DNA of 64,000 bases from Sphingomonas sp. 35-24ZXX. GTDB taxonomy: Bacteria > Pseudomonadota > Alphaproteobacteria > Sphingomonadales > Sphingomonadaceae. Shown here in pieces: positions 47,614-55,453 of the stretch. A model generated the notes under the pieces. That model was not told the origin of the DNA. It ran no database searches and was given only the letters and a program-made list of their open reading frames with translations. The DNA lies in assembly GCF_000786215.1 (NCBI RefSeq), contig NZ_JROG01000003.1:558001-622000 (forward strand), written 5' to 3'. Each line of letters begins with the position of its first letter. The first letter of the stretch is position 1. A program made the translations under genes and the position numbers.

Positions 47614-48207
47614 ATGGCCGCTTTGCCCGATCTTGTCCTGTTCGCCAAATATCCACTGCCTGGCTATGCCAAGACGCGGCTGATCCCGGCGCTGGGAGCC
47701 GAAGGCGCGGCCAAGGTGCACCGGCATCTGGCCAGGCGCACCGTCGATACGCTGCGCCTGAGCGGAGCGCCGGTCGAAGTGCGTTTTGCAGGCGCCGACA
47801 AGGCTGCGTTCGAAGCTTGGCTGGGCGATGGCATCAGCCTGATCGAGCAGGTCGAGGGCGATCTTACCGAACGGCTGATCGATGCGTCGCGCAACCATCC
47901 GCACATCTTCTTTGGGGCCGACACGCCGGATCTGGAGGTGGAGGTCGTGCATCAGGCGATTCGCGCGTTGGAGCGCCACGACATCGTCATCGGTCCGGCA
48001 GAAGACGGCGGCTATTATCTGATCGGCATGCGTGAGGAGCGACCCGAGCTGTTGCGCGCCATGCCTTGGAGCACCGAGCATGTGACGCCCGAGACGCGGC
48101 GCCGGTGCGACGCCCTCGGTCTGTCGGTCGCGCTGCTTCCCGTGCTGGCCGATTGCGACCGGCCAGAGGATCTGGATCGCTGGCCCGAACTGGTGCGCCT
48201 CGCATGA
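47614..48207 (+). CDS. DUF2064 / TIGR04282 glycosyltransferase-like protein
   Basis: Protein of 197 aa with a nucleotidyl-transferase-like fold. The N-terminus LVLFAKYPLPGYAKTRLIP is the family signature (nucleotide-binding Lys-Thr-Arg loop). The middle has FFGADTPDL and the later GPAEDGGYYLIGM. It pairs with the next gene, as in a two-gene module annotated as arsenosugar biosynthesis glycosyltransferases. No arsenic methylase or radical-SAM arsenosugar gene is nearby. The stop overlaps the next start by 4 nt. Confidence 0.85.
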   Translation: MAALPDLVLFAKYPLPGYAKTRLIPALGAEGAAKVHRHLARRTVDTLRLSGAPVEVRFAGADKAAFEAWLGDGISLIEQVEGDLTERLIDASRNHPHIFFGADTPDLEVEVVHQAIRALERHDIVIGPAEDGGYYLIGMREERPELLRAMPWSTEHVTPETRRRCDALGLSVALLPVLADCDRPEDLDRWPELVRLA

Positions 48208-48944
48208 TCGATCCCACCACACCTGCCAGGGTCACCCTGATGATCCCGGCGCTCAACGAATCGAAGGCGCTGCCCGCCACCATTGCCAATGTCGCAGCGC
48301 TCGACCCGCAGCCCGACGAGATCCTGCTCGTCGATGGCGGCAGCGAGGATGATACGCTTGCCCTTGCCCAGGCCGCCGGCTGGCGCGCCATCACTTCCCC
48401 GAACCGTGGGCGTGGGCCGCAGATCAATTTCGGAGTCGAGCAGGCGCAAGGGGATCTGGTGTGCATTCTCCATGCCGACAGCCTGCTGCCATCCGATGCG
48501 ATTGCCCATATCCGCACGGTGCTAAGCGATGACAGGATCGCGCTTGCGACCTTCCTGCCGATCATCCGCGGTGAAAAGCTGCGCTGGTTCACCACCGCGC
48601 ACAATTGGTGGAAGACCTATTACCCATTGGTCACCCACCCCCATCTGTTCGTGCGCGGCGTGCGGTTGCTGTTCGGTGATCATGCGATGTTCTTCCGCCG
48701 CGCCGACTATCTGCGCATCGGGGGCATCCCCGCCGACGCCACGATCATGGAAGAGGCCGACCTGTGCATAGGCTTTGCCCGACTCGGCAAGCTCAAGATG
48801 ACCACCAAGCCGGTCATCACGTCTGATCGCCGCATCGCAGCATGGGGCCCGCTCAAGGCCAACTATATCTACCTCAAGGTCGGCCTCGCCTGGACCTTCG
48901 GAATGCGCCATCGGCTCAAGGACATGTACCCCGATATCCGCTGA
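48204..48944 (+). CDS. GT2 glycosyltransferase (TIGR04283-like)
   Basis: Family 2 glycosyltransferase of 246 aa. It has MIPALNESKALPATI, the nucleotide-sugar site DEILLVDGGSEDDTLALA, SPNRGRGPQINFGVE, LHADSLLPSDA for the DxD-like motif, and FRRADYLRIGGIP. It would transfer a sugar to a small acceptor. It overlaps the DUF2064 gene, showing that the two act together. Whether an arsenosugar is the product cannot be decided here. Confidence 0.85.
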   Translation: MIDPTTPARVTLMIPALNESKALPATIANVAALDPQPDEILLVDGGSEDDTLALAQAAGWRAITSPNRGRGPQINFGVEQAQGDLVCILHADSLLPSDAIAHIRTVLSDDRIALATFLPIIRGEKLRWFTTAHNWWKTYYPLVTHPHLFVRGVRLLFGDHAMFFRRADYLRIGGIPADATIMEEADLCIGFARLGKLKMTTKPVITSDRRIAAWGPLKANYIYLKVGLAWTFGMRHRLKDMYPDIR

Positions 48945-49039
48945 TTGCGCCGAATTGGGGTGACTTGCGCCGAAATGCCGGCAGCAGCGGCGCCAGCCAT
49001 GTTTCACAACCGTTTTGGGGCCAAGGCCCCACTTCGCAC

Positions 49040-49068
49040 TTGCAACATAAACCAACTTCTGCCATACA
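49040..49068 (+). promoter_or_regulatory. Possible promoter of the small secreted protein gene
   Basis: TTGCAA (49040-49045), a 17-nt spacer and CATACA (49063-49068), which would give a leader of about 32 nt. Each hexamer matches the sigma-70 consensus only partly. Confidence 0.3.
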
Positions 49069-49106
49069 GGCCTTGAACGAAAAACTCCGTTTCAGGATTT
49101 ACGCAT

Positions 49107-49322
49107 ATGAAAATGTTCAAAGCTGCAATCGCCGCGATCGCCCTGACCACGATGGTCGGCGCTCCGGTTCTCGCTCAGGCCGTATCGCGCGTCTCGGCTG
49201 TCTCCTCGGAAGAAGCCGAAGCTGAAGGCAGCACCGGTATCATCATCGGTGTTGTTGCTGCGGCTGCTGTCATCGGCGGCATCATCGTGATCGCTGACGA
49301 CGATGAGCCCAACAGCCCCTGA
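49107..49322 (+). CDS. Small secreted glycine-zipper-like protein
   Basis: Protein of 71 aa, unrecognised. Signal peptide of about 23 residues (MVGAPVLAQA). The mature part is a short acidic stretch (EEAEAEGS) followed by a hydrophobic Gly-rich segment (GIIIGVVAAAAVIGGIIVIA) and an acidic tail DDDEPNSP. The second hydrophobic stretch could be a membrane anchor or a fold of the glycine-zipper kind. AGGA lies 9 nt before the ATG. Its own promoter-like site and strong terminator make it a monocistronic unit. Confidence 0.7.
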   Translation: MKMFKAAIAAIALTTMVGAPVLAQAVSRVSAVSSEEAEAEGSTGIIIGVVAAAAVIGGIIVIADDDEPNSP

Positions 49323-49346
49323 TTTCATCAGGCAAATCTGTTTCAG

Positions 49347-49377
49347 AAAGGGCGGCCTTCGCGGGTCGCCCTTTTTT
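49347..49377 (+). terminator. Rho-independent terminator
   Basis: Stem AAAGGGCG (49347-49354) pairs with CGCCCTTT (49367-49374), with a 12-nt loop that has some internal pairing. A T-run (49372-49377) follows. It ends the small secreted protein transcript. Confidence 0.9.
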
Positions 49378-49436
49378 GTTTCGCCGGTGAGAGCTGCGCG
49401 CGGGCGGACCTTCCAGTCCCCATCGCACGGACGCCG

Positions 49437-49510
49437 ATCTGGTATTGACCAGATGCAAATGGTTTTCGGCCTCCGCAGGCAGCATCTCTGCTTACCGGTT
49501 TTTTAACCGG
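49437..49510. promoter_or_regulatory. Two perfect inverted repeats upstream of the wecC-like gene
   Basis: ATCTGGT-ATTG-ACCAGAT at 49437-49454 and CCGGTT-TTTT-AACCGG at 49495-49510. Both lie in the 260-bp gap after the terminator and before 49583. They could be operator sites or RNA hairpins in the leader. Not matched to a known regulator or riboswitch class. Confidence 0.35.
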
Positions 49511-49582
49511 GACACGTCTAGACCGGGCTCCTATGTTTCGTAAGGCTGTGCCACGCGAACCGACCATTTCCGGGGATTGAGT

Positions 49583-50884
49583 ATGCTATCCGACAAGAAG
49601 CCTGAAGTTTGCGTTCTGGGACTGGGCTATATCGGTCTGCCGACCGCCGCGATCATCGCGCGCTCGGGCTGCCGCGTCCTGGGCGTCGATGTTTCCGAGC
49701 ATGTCGTCAGCACCATTGCCGAAGGCCGCATCCATATCGAGGAAGTCGATCTCGATGGCCTGGTGCAAGGCGTGGTCGCGCGCGGCATGCTGCGCACCTC
49801 GCTGCAGGTTGAACCCGCCGATGTCTTCGTGATCGCGGTGCCGACACCGTTCGATGAAAATCACGCGCCCGATATCAGCTATGTCCTGCAGGCCGCGAGC
49901 AGCATCGCTGCGGTGTTGAAGGCCGGCGACTGCATCATCCTCGAATCGACCTCGCCGGTGGGCACCACCGAAGAGATGCGCGACATGATCGCCAAGCTGC
50001 GCCCCGACCTCAAGGTACCGGGGCTGACCGCCGATATTCCCGATATCGCGATCGCCTATTGCCCCGAGCGCGTGCTGCCCGGCCGCATCCTCGAAGAGCT
50101 CACCAACAACGATCGTTCGATCGGCGGCATCACCCCGCGCTGCGCGCGCAAGGCGCTGACCTTCTATCGTCGCTTCGTGCGCGGCGAGTGCATCACCACC
50201 GATGCCCGCTCGGCCGAGATGACCAAGCTGGTCGAAAACGCCTATCGCGACGTCAACATCGCCTTTGCCAACGAACTGTCGATCGTGGCCGATCGCATGG
50301 GGCTGGACGTCTGGGAGGTCATCCGCCTCGCCAACCGCCACCCGCGCGTCAACATCCTGCAGCCCGGCCCGGGCGTTGGCGGTCACTGCATCGCGGTCGA
50401 TCCGTGGTTCATCATCCACGGCGCACCCGACGATACGCCGCTGATCCGCACCGCACGCTGGGTCAATGACGGCAAGATCGGCCATGTCCTTTCCAAGGCG
50501 GGCGAGCTGATCGAGGCCAATCCGCAGGCGCGGGTCGCGTGCCTGGGCCTCGCGTTCAAGGCCAATATCGACGATTTCCGCGAGAGCCCGGCCAACAAGG
50601 TCGCGCTCGCGCTGGCGCAGAAATATGGCGAGCGCATTTCGATCGTCGAGCCTTATGCTCAAGGCCTTCCGCCGGCCTATGACGGCCTGGGTGCCAGCCT
50701 GATCGATGTCGATGACGCGATCGAAAGTTGCGACCTGTTCATCGTGCTGGTCGATCATGACGTGTTCAAGTCGATTCCGCTCGCCGAGCGCGCCGACAAG
50801 CTGGTCTATGACACGCGCGGCATCTGGCCCGACCAACCCGCCAAGCCCGAGCGCTCCAACGGCCATTTGCGCCTCGCAGGCTGA
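49583..50884 (+). CDS. wecC: UDP-N-acetyl-D-mannosamine dehydrogenase (WecC-like)
   Basis: Nucleotide-sugar dehydrogenase of 433 aa, oxidising UDP-ManNAc (or a related sugar) to the uronic acid with NAD. The NAD motif VLGLGYIGLPTAA is at residues 11-23. Family marks are AVPTPFDENHAPD, ILESTSPVGTTEEM and AYCPERVLPG. The catalytic Cys is in GVGGHCIAVDPW. The sequence is closer to WecC than to UDP-glucose dehydrogenase. GGGGA precedes the ATG; a TTG two codons earlier is less likely. The next epimerase gene is 17 nt downstream. Confidence 0.9.
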   Translation: MLSDKKPEVCVLGLGYIGLPTAAIIARSGCRVLGVDVSEHVVSTIAEGRIHIEEVDLDGLVQGVVARGMLRTSLQVEPADVFVIAVPTPFDENHAPDISYVLQAASSIAAVLKAGDCIILESTSPVGTTEEMRDMIAKLRPDLKVPGLTADIPDIAIAYCPERVLPGRILEELTNNDRSIGGITPRCARKALTFYRRFVRGECITTDARSAEMTKLVENAYRDVNIAFANELSIVADRMGLDVWEVIRLANRHPRVNILQPGPGVGGHCIAVDPWFIIHGAPDDTPLIRTARWVNDGKIGHVLSKAGELIEANPQARVACLGLAFKANIDDFRESPANKVALALAQKYGERISIVEPYAQGLPPAYDGLGASLIDVDDAIESCDLFIVLVDHDVFKSIPLAERADKLVYDTRGIWPDQPAKPERSNGHLRLAG

Positions 50885-50901
50885 TCAGGCACAACACACC
50901 C

Positions 50902-51900
50902 ATGCCCATTCTCGTCACCGGTGCCGCCGGCTTCATCGGCCATGCCCTTACCCGCGCCCTGTTGCAGCGCGGCGAACACGTCATCGGCATCGACAATCTG
51001 AATCCCTATTACGATCCCGCGCTCAAACACGCCCGGCTGGCGGATCTGGCGGCGCTGCAGTCAGGGCGGTTCGATTTCATCGAGCTCGACTTTGCCGATC
51101 ACGCCGCGCTCGAACAAGCGCTGGAACCCCATGACGTCGAGCATATCGTGCATCTGGGCGCGCAGGCCGGGGTCAGATACAGCATCGACAACCCCCGCGC
51201 CTATGTGCAGTCGAACCTCGTCGGCCATCTCAACATGCTCGAACTGGCGCGCACGCGAGGGGCGAAGCAGTTTGTCTATGCCTCGTCCTCCTCGGTCTAT
51301 GGCAACAGCGCCGATGCGCCGTTCCGGGTCGATGCGCGGGTCGACCACCCCGTCTCGCTTTACGCCGCGACCAAGAAGTCCGACGAGTTGATGAGCGAAA
51401 CCTACGCGCATCTCTATCGCCTGCCAATGACGGGCCTGCGGTTCTTCACCGTCTACGGTCCCTGGGGTCGGCCCGACATGGCGCTGTGGAAGTTCACCAG
51501 CGCGATCCTGCAGGGCAAGCCGATCGATGTGTACAACCACGGCGATATGCGCCGCGACTTCACGTATATCGATGACATCATCGCAGGCGTGCTGGCGGTG
51601 ATCGATCTGCCCCCGCAGGATGATGGCCAGGCCAAGCCCGGCGGCAGCACCGCGCCGCACCGCATCTACAACATCGGCAACAACCAGCCCGAACCGCTGG
51701 GCCGGATGATCGATGTGATCGAGGCGGCGTGCGGAACACCCGCGATCCGCAACATGCTGCCGATGCAGCCAGGCGATGTCTATCAAACCTATGCTGATAT
51801 CGGCGCCATCCAGGCGGATCTCGGCTATGCCCCCGTCACCACGATCGACACCGGGATTCCCCGCTTCGTCGAATGGTATCGCAGCTATACCGGCAGCTGA
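50902..51900 (+). CDS. UDP-glucuronate 4-epimerase-like NAD-dependent epimerase
   Basis: Short-chain epimerase of 332 aa. The NAD motif is TGAAGFIG (6-13), and the catalytic pair is Tyr154 and Lys158 (SLYAATKKSDE), with the Ser run ASSSSVYGN. HLGAQAGVRYSIDNP and TVYGPWGRPDMA are typical of uronate epimerases of the GAE type. It would interconvert UDP-glucuronate and UDP-galacturonate, making a precursor for surface polysaccharide. Likely co-transcribed with the wecC-like gene. No glycosyltransferase or export gene follows. Confidence 0.9.
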   Translation: MPILVTGAAGFIGHALTRALLQRGEHVIGIDNLNPYYDPALKHARLADLAALQSGRFDFIELDFADHAALEQALEPHDVEHIVHLGAQAGVRYSIDNPRAYVQSNLVGHLNMLELARTRGAKQFVYASSSSVYGNSADAPFRVDARVDHPVSLYAATKKSDELMSETYAHLYRLPMTGLRFFTVYGPWGRPDMALWKFTSAILQGKPIDVYNHGDMRRDFTYIDDIIAGVLAVIDLPPQDDGQAKPGGSTAPHRIYNIGNNQPEPLGRMIDVIEAACGTPAIRNMLPMQPGDVYQTYADIGAIQADLGYAPVTTIDTGIPRFVEWYRSYTGS

Positions 51901-51974
51901 CTTGCAGGCGCGCGCGATGCGCCGTAACCCTGGGCGGTGACCGGCCGAACCATCGGCCAGGCAGGAGAAGCAAA

Positions 51975-52277
51975 ATGCTCATCATCGACGGCTGGCTGCA
52001 CTTTGCACCGGGTGAAATCGACAAGTTCAGCGAAGCAGCCAAGCAGATGGTAGAAGCCACGCGGCAAGAGGAAGGCTGCCTGCACTACGCCTTTGCCCGC
52101 GACATGAACGATCCCGACATCATCCGCATTTCCGAACGCTGGGTCGATGAGGCTGCACTCGAAGCGCATTTCCAGTCGCCGCACATGGCCGCCTTCGGCG
52201 CCGGGCTGGCGCAGGTGGAACGCCTGGGCTCCGACGTGCGGCTGTATCAGGGCGATGAAGTCCGGCGCATCATGTAG
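51975..52277 (+). CDS. Antibiotic biosynthesis monooxygenase (ABM) domain protein
   Basis: Dimeric ferredoxin-like fold protein of 100 aa, ABM family. It shows MVEATRQEEGCLHYAFARDMNDPDIIRISERWVDEAALEAHFQSPHM-type sequence (seen as EEGCLHYAF, SERWVDEAALEAHF and SPHM). Such proteins act as quinol monooxygenases or small-molecule binders. AGGAG is 7 nt before the ATG. A small inverted repeat (GGCCGA-ACCA-TCGGCC, 51943-51958) lies just before the ribosome site. Confidence 0.85.
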   Translation: MLIIDGWLHFAPGEIDKFSEAAKQMVEATRQEEGCLHYAFARDMNDPDIIRISERWVDEAALEAHFQSPHMAAFGAGLAQVERLGSDVRLYQGDEVRRIM

Positions 52278-52316
52278 GCCTTGCAGCGCCTGCGCCACTC
52301 CACCATATCGCTCGCC

Positions 52317-52880
52317 ATGAGCAGAGACAGCAGCAGCATGCCGGTATGGCATGGAACCACCATCGTCGGCATTCGCAAGAACGGCAAGGCGGTGATCGCA
52401 GGCGATGGCCAGGTATCGATGGGCCAGACCGTGATGAAGCCCAATGCCCGCAAGGTCCGGCGTCTGGGCGACGGATCGGTGATCGGCGGGTTCGCCGGGG
52501 CGACAGCCGATGCCTTCACCCTGTTCGAGCGGCTTGAAGGCAAGCTCGAGCGGCATTCCGGCCAGCTGATGCGCGCTGCGGTCGAACTCGCCAAGGATTG
52601 GCGGACCGACAAGTATCTGCGCAACCTCGAGGCGATGATGATCGTTGCCGACAAGGACGTGACGCTGATCCTGACCGGCAATGGCGATGTGCTGGAGCCG
52701 GTAGACGGCGTCGCTGCGATCGGATCGGGCGGTAATTTCGCGTTGGCTGCGGCCCGCGCGCTGCAGGAATACGAACAGGACGCCGAGACGATCGCGCGCA
52801 AGGCGATGAAGATCGCCAGCGACGTATGCGTCTATACGAACGACCAGCTGACGATAGAGACCCTCGACACTTCAAGCTGA
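52317..52880 (+). CDS. hslV: ATP-dependent protease peptidase subunit HslV
   Basis: Proteasome-like peptidase of 187 aa; its partner is HslU. The nucleophile is the Thr in HGTTIVGI, exposed after removal of the N-terminal propeptide of about 13-14 residues. Further marks are [17 protein letters not shown] and [15 protein letters not shown]. The start is uncertain: the ATG at 52317 gives a 13-residue propeptide, the ATG at 52338 six. The usual next gene, hslU, is displaced by an oxidase-like gene. Confidence 0.93.
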   Translation: MSRDSSSMPVWHGTTIVGIRKNGKAVIAGDGQVSMGQTVMKPNARKVRRLGDGSVIGGFAGATADAFTLFERLEGKLERHSGQLMRAAVELAKDWRTDKYLRNLEAMMIVADKDVTLILTGNGDVLEPVDGVAAIGSGGNFALAAARALQEYEQDAETIARKAMKIASDVCVYTNDQLTIETLDTSS

Positions 52881-52886
52881 CCGCTT

Positions 52887-54005
52887 ATGGTCACCGCGAT
52901 GAGGTGGCAGGTGGACAGGCGCGGGCTGATGGCCGCAGGCACGGCTCTGGCGATCGGTGGTTGCACGACCACCCGTCCCCTGCGATCGCTTGCTTCGGTC
53001 GCTGCCCCCGCGCCGTGCCTGCCCCGCGTCCAGGTCGACCCCACCCGCGTGATCCGCACGGTGGCAGGCCTTCGGCCTTTCCGTCCCTCGGGCTTTGTCG
53101 TGCGCGGCGAGACGATGGGCGATACACGGCTGGTGCACAATTACGGCCATGGGGGCGGCGGCATTTCGCTCAGCTGGGGCAGCTCGCGGCTGGCAACCTC
53201 GCTCGGGCTGCCGGGTCATTCGGGCTCGGTTGCTGTCATCGGCGCAGGCATCATGGGGCTGACAACCGCGCGGCTGGTGCAGGAGGCTGGCTATCGCGTC
53301 ACCATCTACACCGAAACGCTGCCACCCGGCACGACCTCGAACATCGCTGGCGGGCAGATCTTCCCCACCGGCTATTTCAGCGACGATCAGGTGACGCCGC
53401 AATTTCGCGAACAGGCTGCAGCCGCTGCCGACTACAGCCGCCGGCGCTTCCAGATCATGGCAGGCGACGATTACGGAATCCGCTGGCTGCCGACCTATGA
53501 CCAGACGCGCATGACTGGGCCACTGGTGCCCGATCCCCGATTTCCCGGCCGCGTCCGTCTTTCGTCTGACGAGCACCCCTTTCCGCTGGACAATGTGGTG
53601 CGGTACAACACGATGTATGTCGAGACCGGGCGCTTCCTCGAACGGCTGCTGCGCGACATCCGCGTCGCCGGAGGTCAGGTCACGGTGCGCCGCTTTGCCT
53701 CTCCTGCCGAGGTGGCGGCACTGCCCGAGAGGCTGGTCTTCAACTGCACGGGCCTGGGCGCAGCGGCCTTGTTCGGTGACACCGAGCTGATCCCGGTGCG
53801 CGGACAACTGGCGGTGCTGATCCCCCAGCCCGAGGTGCAATATGCCTATTCGCTGGGCGCCGGATACATGTTCCCGCGCGGCGATGGCATCCTGCTGGGC
53901 GGCACTTACGAACGCGGCGAATATCTGGCCGAGCCACAGGCTGAGGACATTGCCGATATTGTCGAATCGCACCGCGGCCTGATGGCTGGCTTGCGCTGCG
54001 CTTGA
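52887..54005 (+). CDS. FAD-dependent oxidase with permuted D-amino-acid oxidase domain order
   Basis: Protein of 372 aa that looks like a D-amino-acid oxidase (DAO) with its ends exchanged. The block normally C-terminal in DAO comes first: GLRPFRPSGFVVR (61-73) and HNYGHGGGGISLSWG (84-98). The dinucleotide motif VAVIGAGIMGLTTAR, normally at the N-terminus, follows at 115-129. The protein ends in GGTYERGEYLAEPQAEDIAD, where DAO would continue into the first block. The start has a Tat-like RR (11-12) and a lipobox-like GGC26, so it may be exported with bound FAD. The start at 52887 is 6 nt after hslV; an ATG at 52899 is possible. Confidence 0.8.
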   Translation: MVTAMRWQVDRRGLMAAGTALAIGGCTTTRPLRSLASVAAPAPCLPRVQVDPTRVIRTVAGLRPFRPSGFVVRGETMGDTRLVHNYGHGGGGISLSWGSSRLATSLGLPGHSGSVAVIGAGIMGLTTARLVQEAGYRVTIYTETLPPGTTSNIAGGQIFPTGYFSDDQVTPQFREQAAAAADYSRRRFQIMAGDDYGIRWLPTYDQTRMTGPLVPDPRFPGRVRLSSDEHPFPLDNVVRYNTMYVETGRFLERLLRDIRVAGGQVTVRRFASPAEVAALPERLVFNCTGLGAAALFGDTELIPVRGQLAVLIPQPEVQYAYSLGAGYMFPRGDGILLGGTYERGEYLAEPQAEDIADIVESHRGLMAGLRCA

Positions 54006-54064
54006 AGCCGGTGCGGGCCAACCCCAATTTGGGGCATGACGTTTCCTCCCATAGAAGAATGTGA

Positions 54065-55366
54065 ATGACCGATACGTTGACACCCAAATCGATTGTCGCC
54101 GCGCTCGATGCGCACATTATCGGCCAGCAGGATGCCAAGCGCGCGGTCGCCGTCGCGCTGCGCAACCGCTGGCGCCGCCAGCGCCTGCCCGCCGAGCTGC
54201 GCGACGAGGTCACGCCGAAGAATATCCTGATGATCGGCCCCACGGGCTGCGGCAAGACCGAGATTTCGCGGCGCCTGGCGAAGCTGGCCGATGCGCCGTT
54301 CATCAAGATCGAAGCCACCAAGTTCACCGAGGTCGGCTATGTCGGCCGCGATGTCGATCAGATCGCGCGCGACCTGGTGGAAGACGCCGTCCGGCTGGAA
54401 AAGGACCGCCGCCGCGAAAAGGTGCGCGAAGCCGCATCCGAAGCCGCGATGGAGCGGCTGCTCAATGCGCTGGTCGGCGATAACGCCAGCGAAGCAACGC
54501 GCCAGAGCTTCCGCCAGCGCATTCTCGACAATCACATGAACGATACAGAGGTCGAGATCGAGGTCGACGCGAGCCCCAACATGCCGATGGACATCCCCGG
54601 AATGGGCGGCCAGGTCGGCATGATCAACCTGAGCGACATGATGGGCAAGGCGTTCGGCCAGAAGCGCACCAAGCCGCGCAAGATGCGGCTGGCGGACGCC
54701 TGGGACAAATTGGTCGAGGAAGAGGCCGAAAAGCGCATGGACCAGGATGACGTGGCCCGCGTCGCGCTGGCCGATGCCGAAGCAAATGGCATCGTGTTCC
54801 TCGACGAGATCGACAAGATTGCGGTCTCCGATGTCCGCGGTGGATCAGTGAGCCGCGAAGGTGTGCAGCGCGACCTGCTGCCGCTGATCGAGGGCACCAC
54901 CGTGGCGACCAAGTACGGGCCGATGAAAACCGACCATGTGCTGTTCATCGCATCGGGCGCGTTCCACATCGCCAAGCCCAGCGACATGCTGCCCGAACTG
55001 CAGGGTCGCCTGCCGATCCGGGTCGAACTCAAGGCGCTGAGCGAGGAGGATTTCTTCCACATCCTCACCCAGACCAAGGCCAATCTCGCGCAGCAGTACA
55101 GCGCCTTGCTGGGTACCGAGGAACTGACGCTCGACATCACCGAGGACGCACTGCGCGAAGTCGCGCGGATCGCAGCATCGGTCAACGAGACGGTCGAGAA
55201 CATCGGTGCGCGCCGCCTGCAGACCGTGATGGAAAAGCTGCTGGAGGAAATCAGCTACAATGCAGAGGACCATCGCGGCGAGACGATCACTGTGGATGCC
55301 GCTTATGTGCAAAAGCAGCTGACCGGAATCGCGAAGAACACAGACCTCAGCAAGTACGTGCTGTGA
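54065..55366 (+). CDS. hslU: ATP-dependent protease ATPase subunit HslU
   Basis: AAA+ unfoldase of 433 aa that feeds HslV. Walker A is GPTGCGKTE, Walker B is IVFLDEIDK. The pore loop is EVGYVGRDV. The intermediate domain is long and acidic/basic, as usual. The C-terminal end (ISKYVL-like, seen as DLSKYVL) inserts into HslV to activate it. It lies 59 nt after the oxidase-like gene. Confidence 0.96.
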   Translation: MTDTLTPKSIVAALDAHIIGQQDAKRAVAVALRNRWRRQRLPAELRDEVTPKNILMIGPTGCGKTEISRRLAKLADAPFIKIEATKFTEVGYVGRDVDQIARDLVEDAVRLEKDRRREKVREAASEAAMERLLNALVGDNASEATRQSFRQRILDNHMNDTEVEIEVDASPNMPMDIPGMGGQVGMINLSDMMGKAFGQKRTKPRKMRLADAWDKLVEEEAEKRMDQDDVARVALADAEANGIVFLDEIDKIAVSDVRGGSVSREGVQRDLLPLIEGTTVATKYGPMKTDHVLFIASGAFHIAKPSDMLPELQGRLPIRVELKALSEEDFFHILTQTKANLAQQYSALLGTEELTLDITEDALREVARIAASVNETVENIGARRLQTVMEKLLEEISYNAEDHRGETITVDAAYVQKQLTGIAKNTDLSKYVL

Positions 55367-55453
55367 TCACGGTAACATTGTATACGTTTTAATAAATTCT
55401 CCTTAACCTTGATGGTGTTAGCGGGGTCCGTCAAGGTCAAGGAGGAACCCCCG

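Noticed and set aside
51943-51958. Inverted repeat GGCCGA-ACCA-TCGGCC before the ABM-domain gene
   Set aside because: Short and without a T-tract; it could be chance in GC-rich DNA. Mentioned in the gene entry only.
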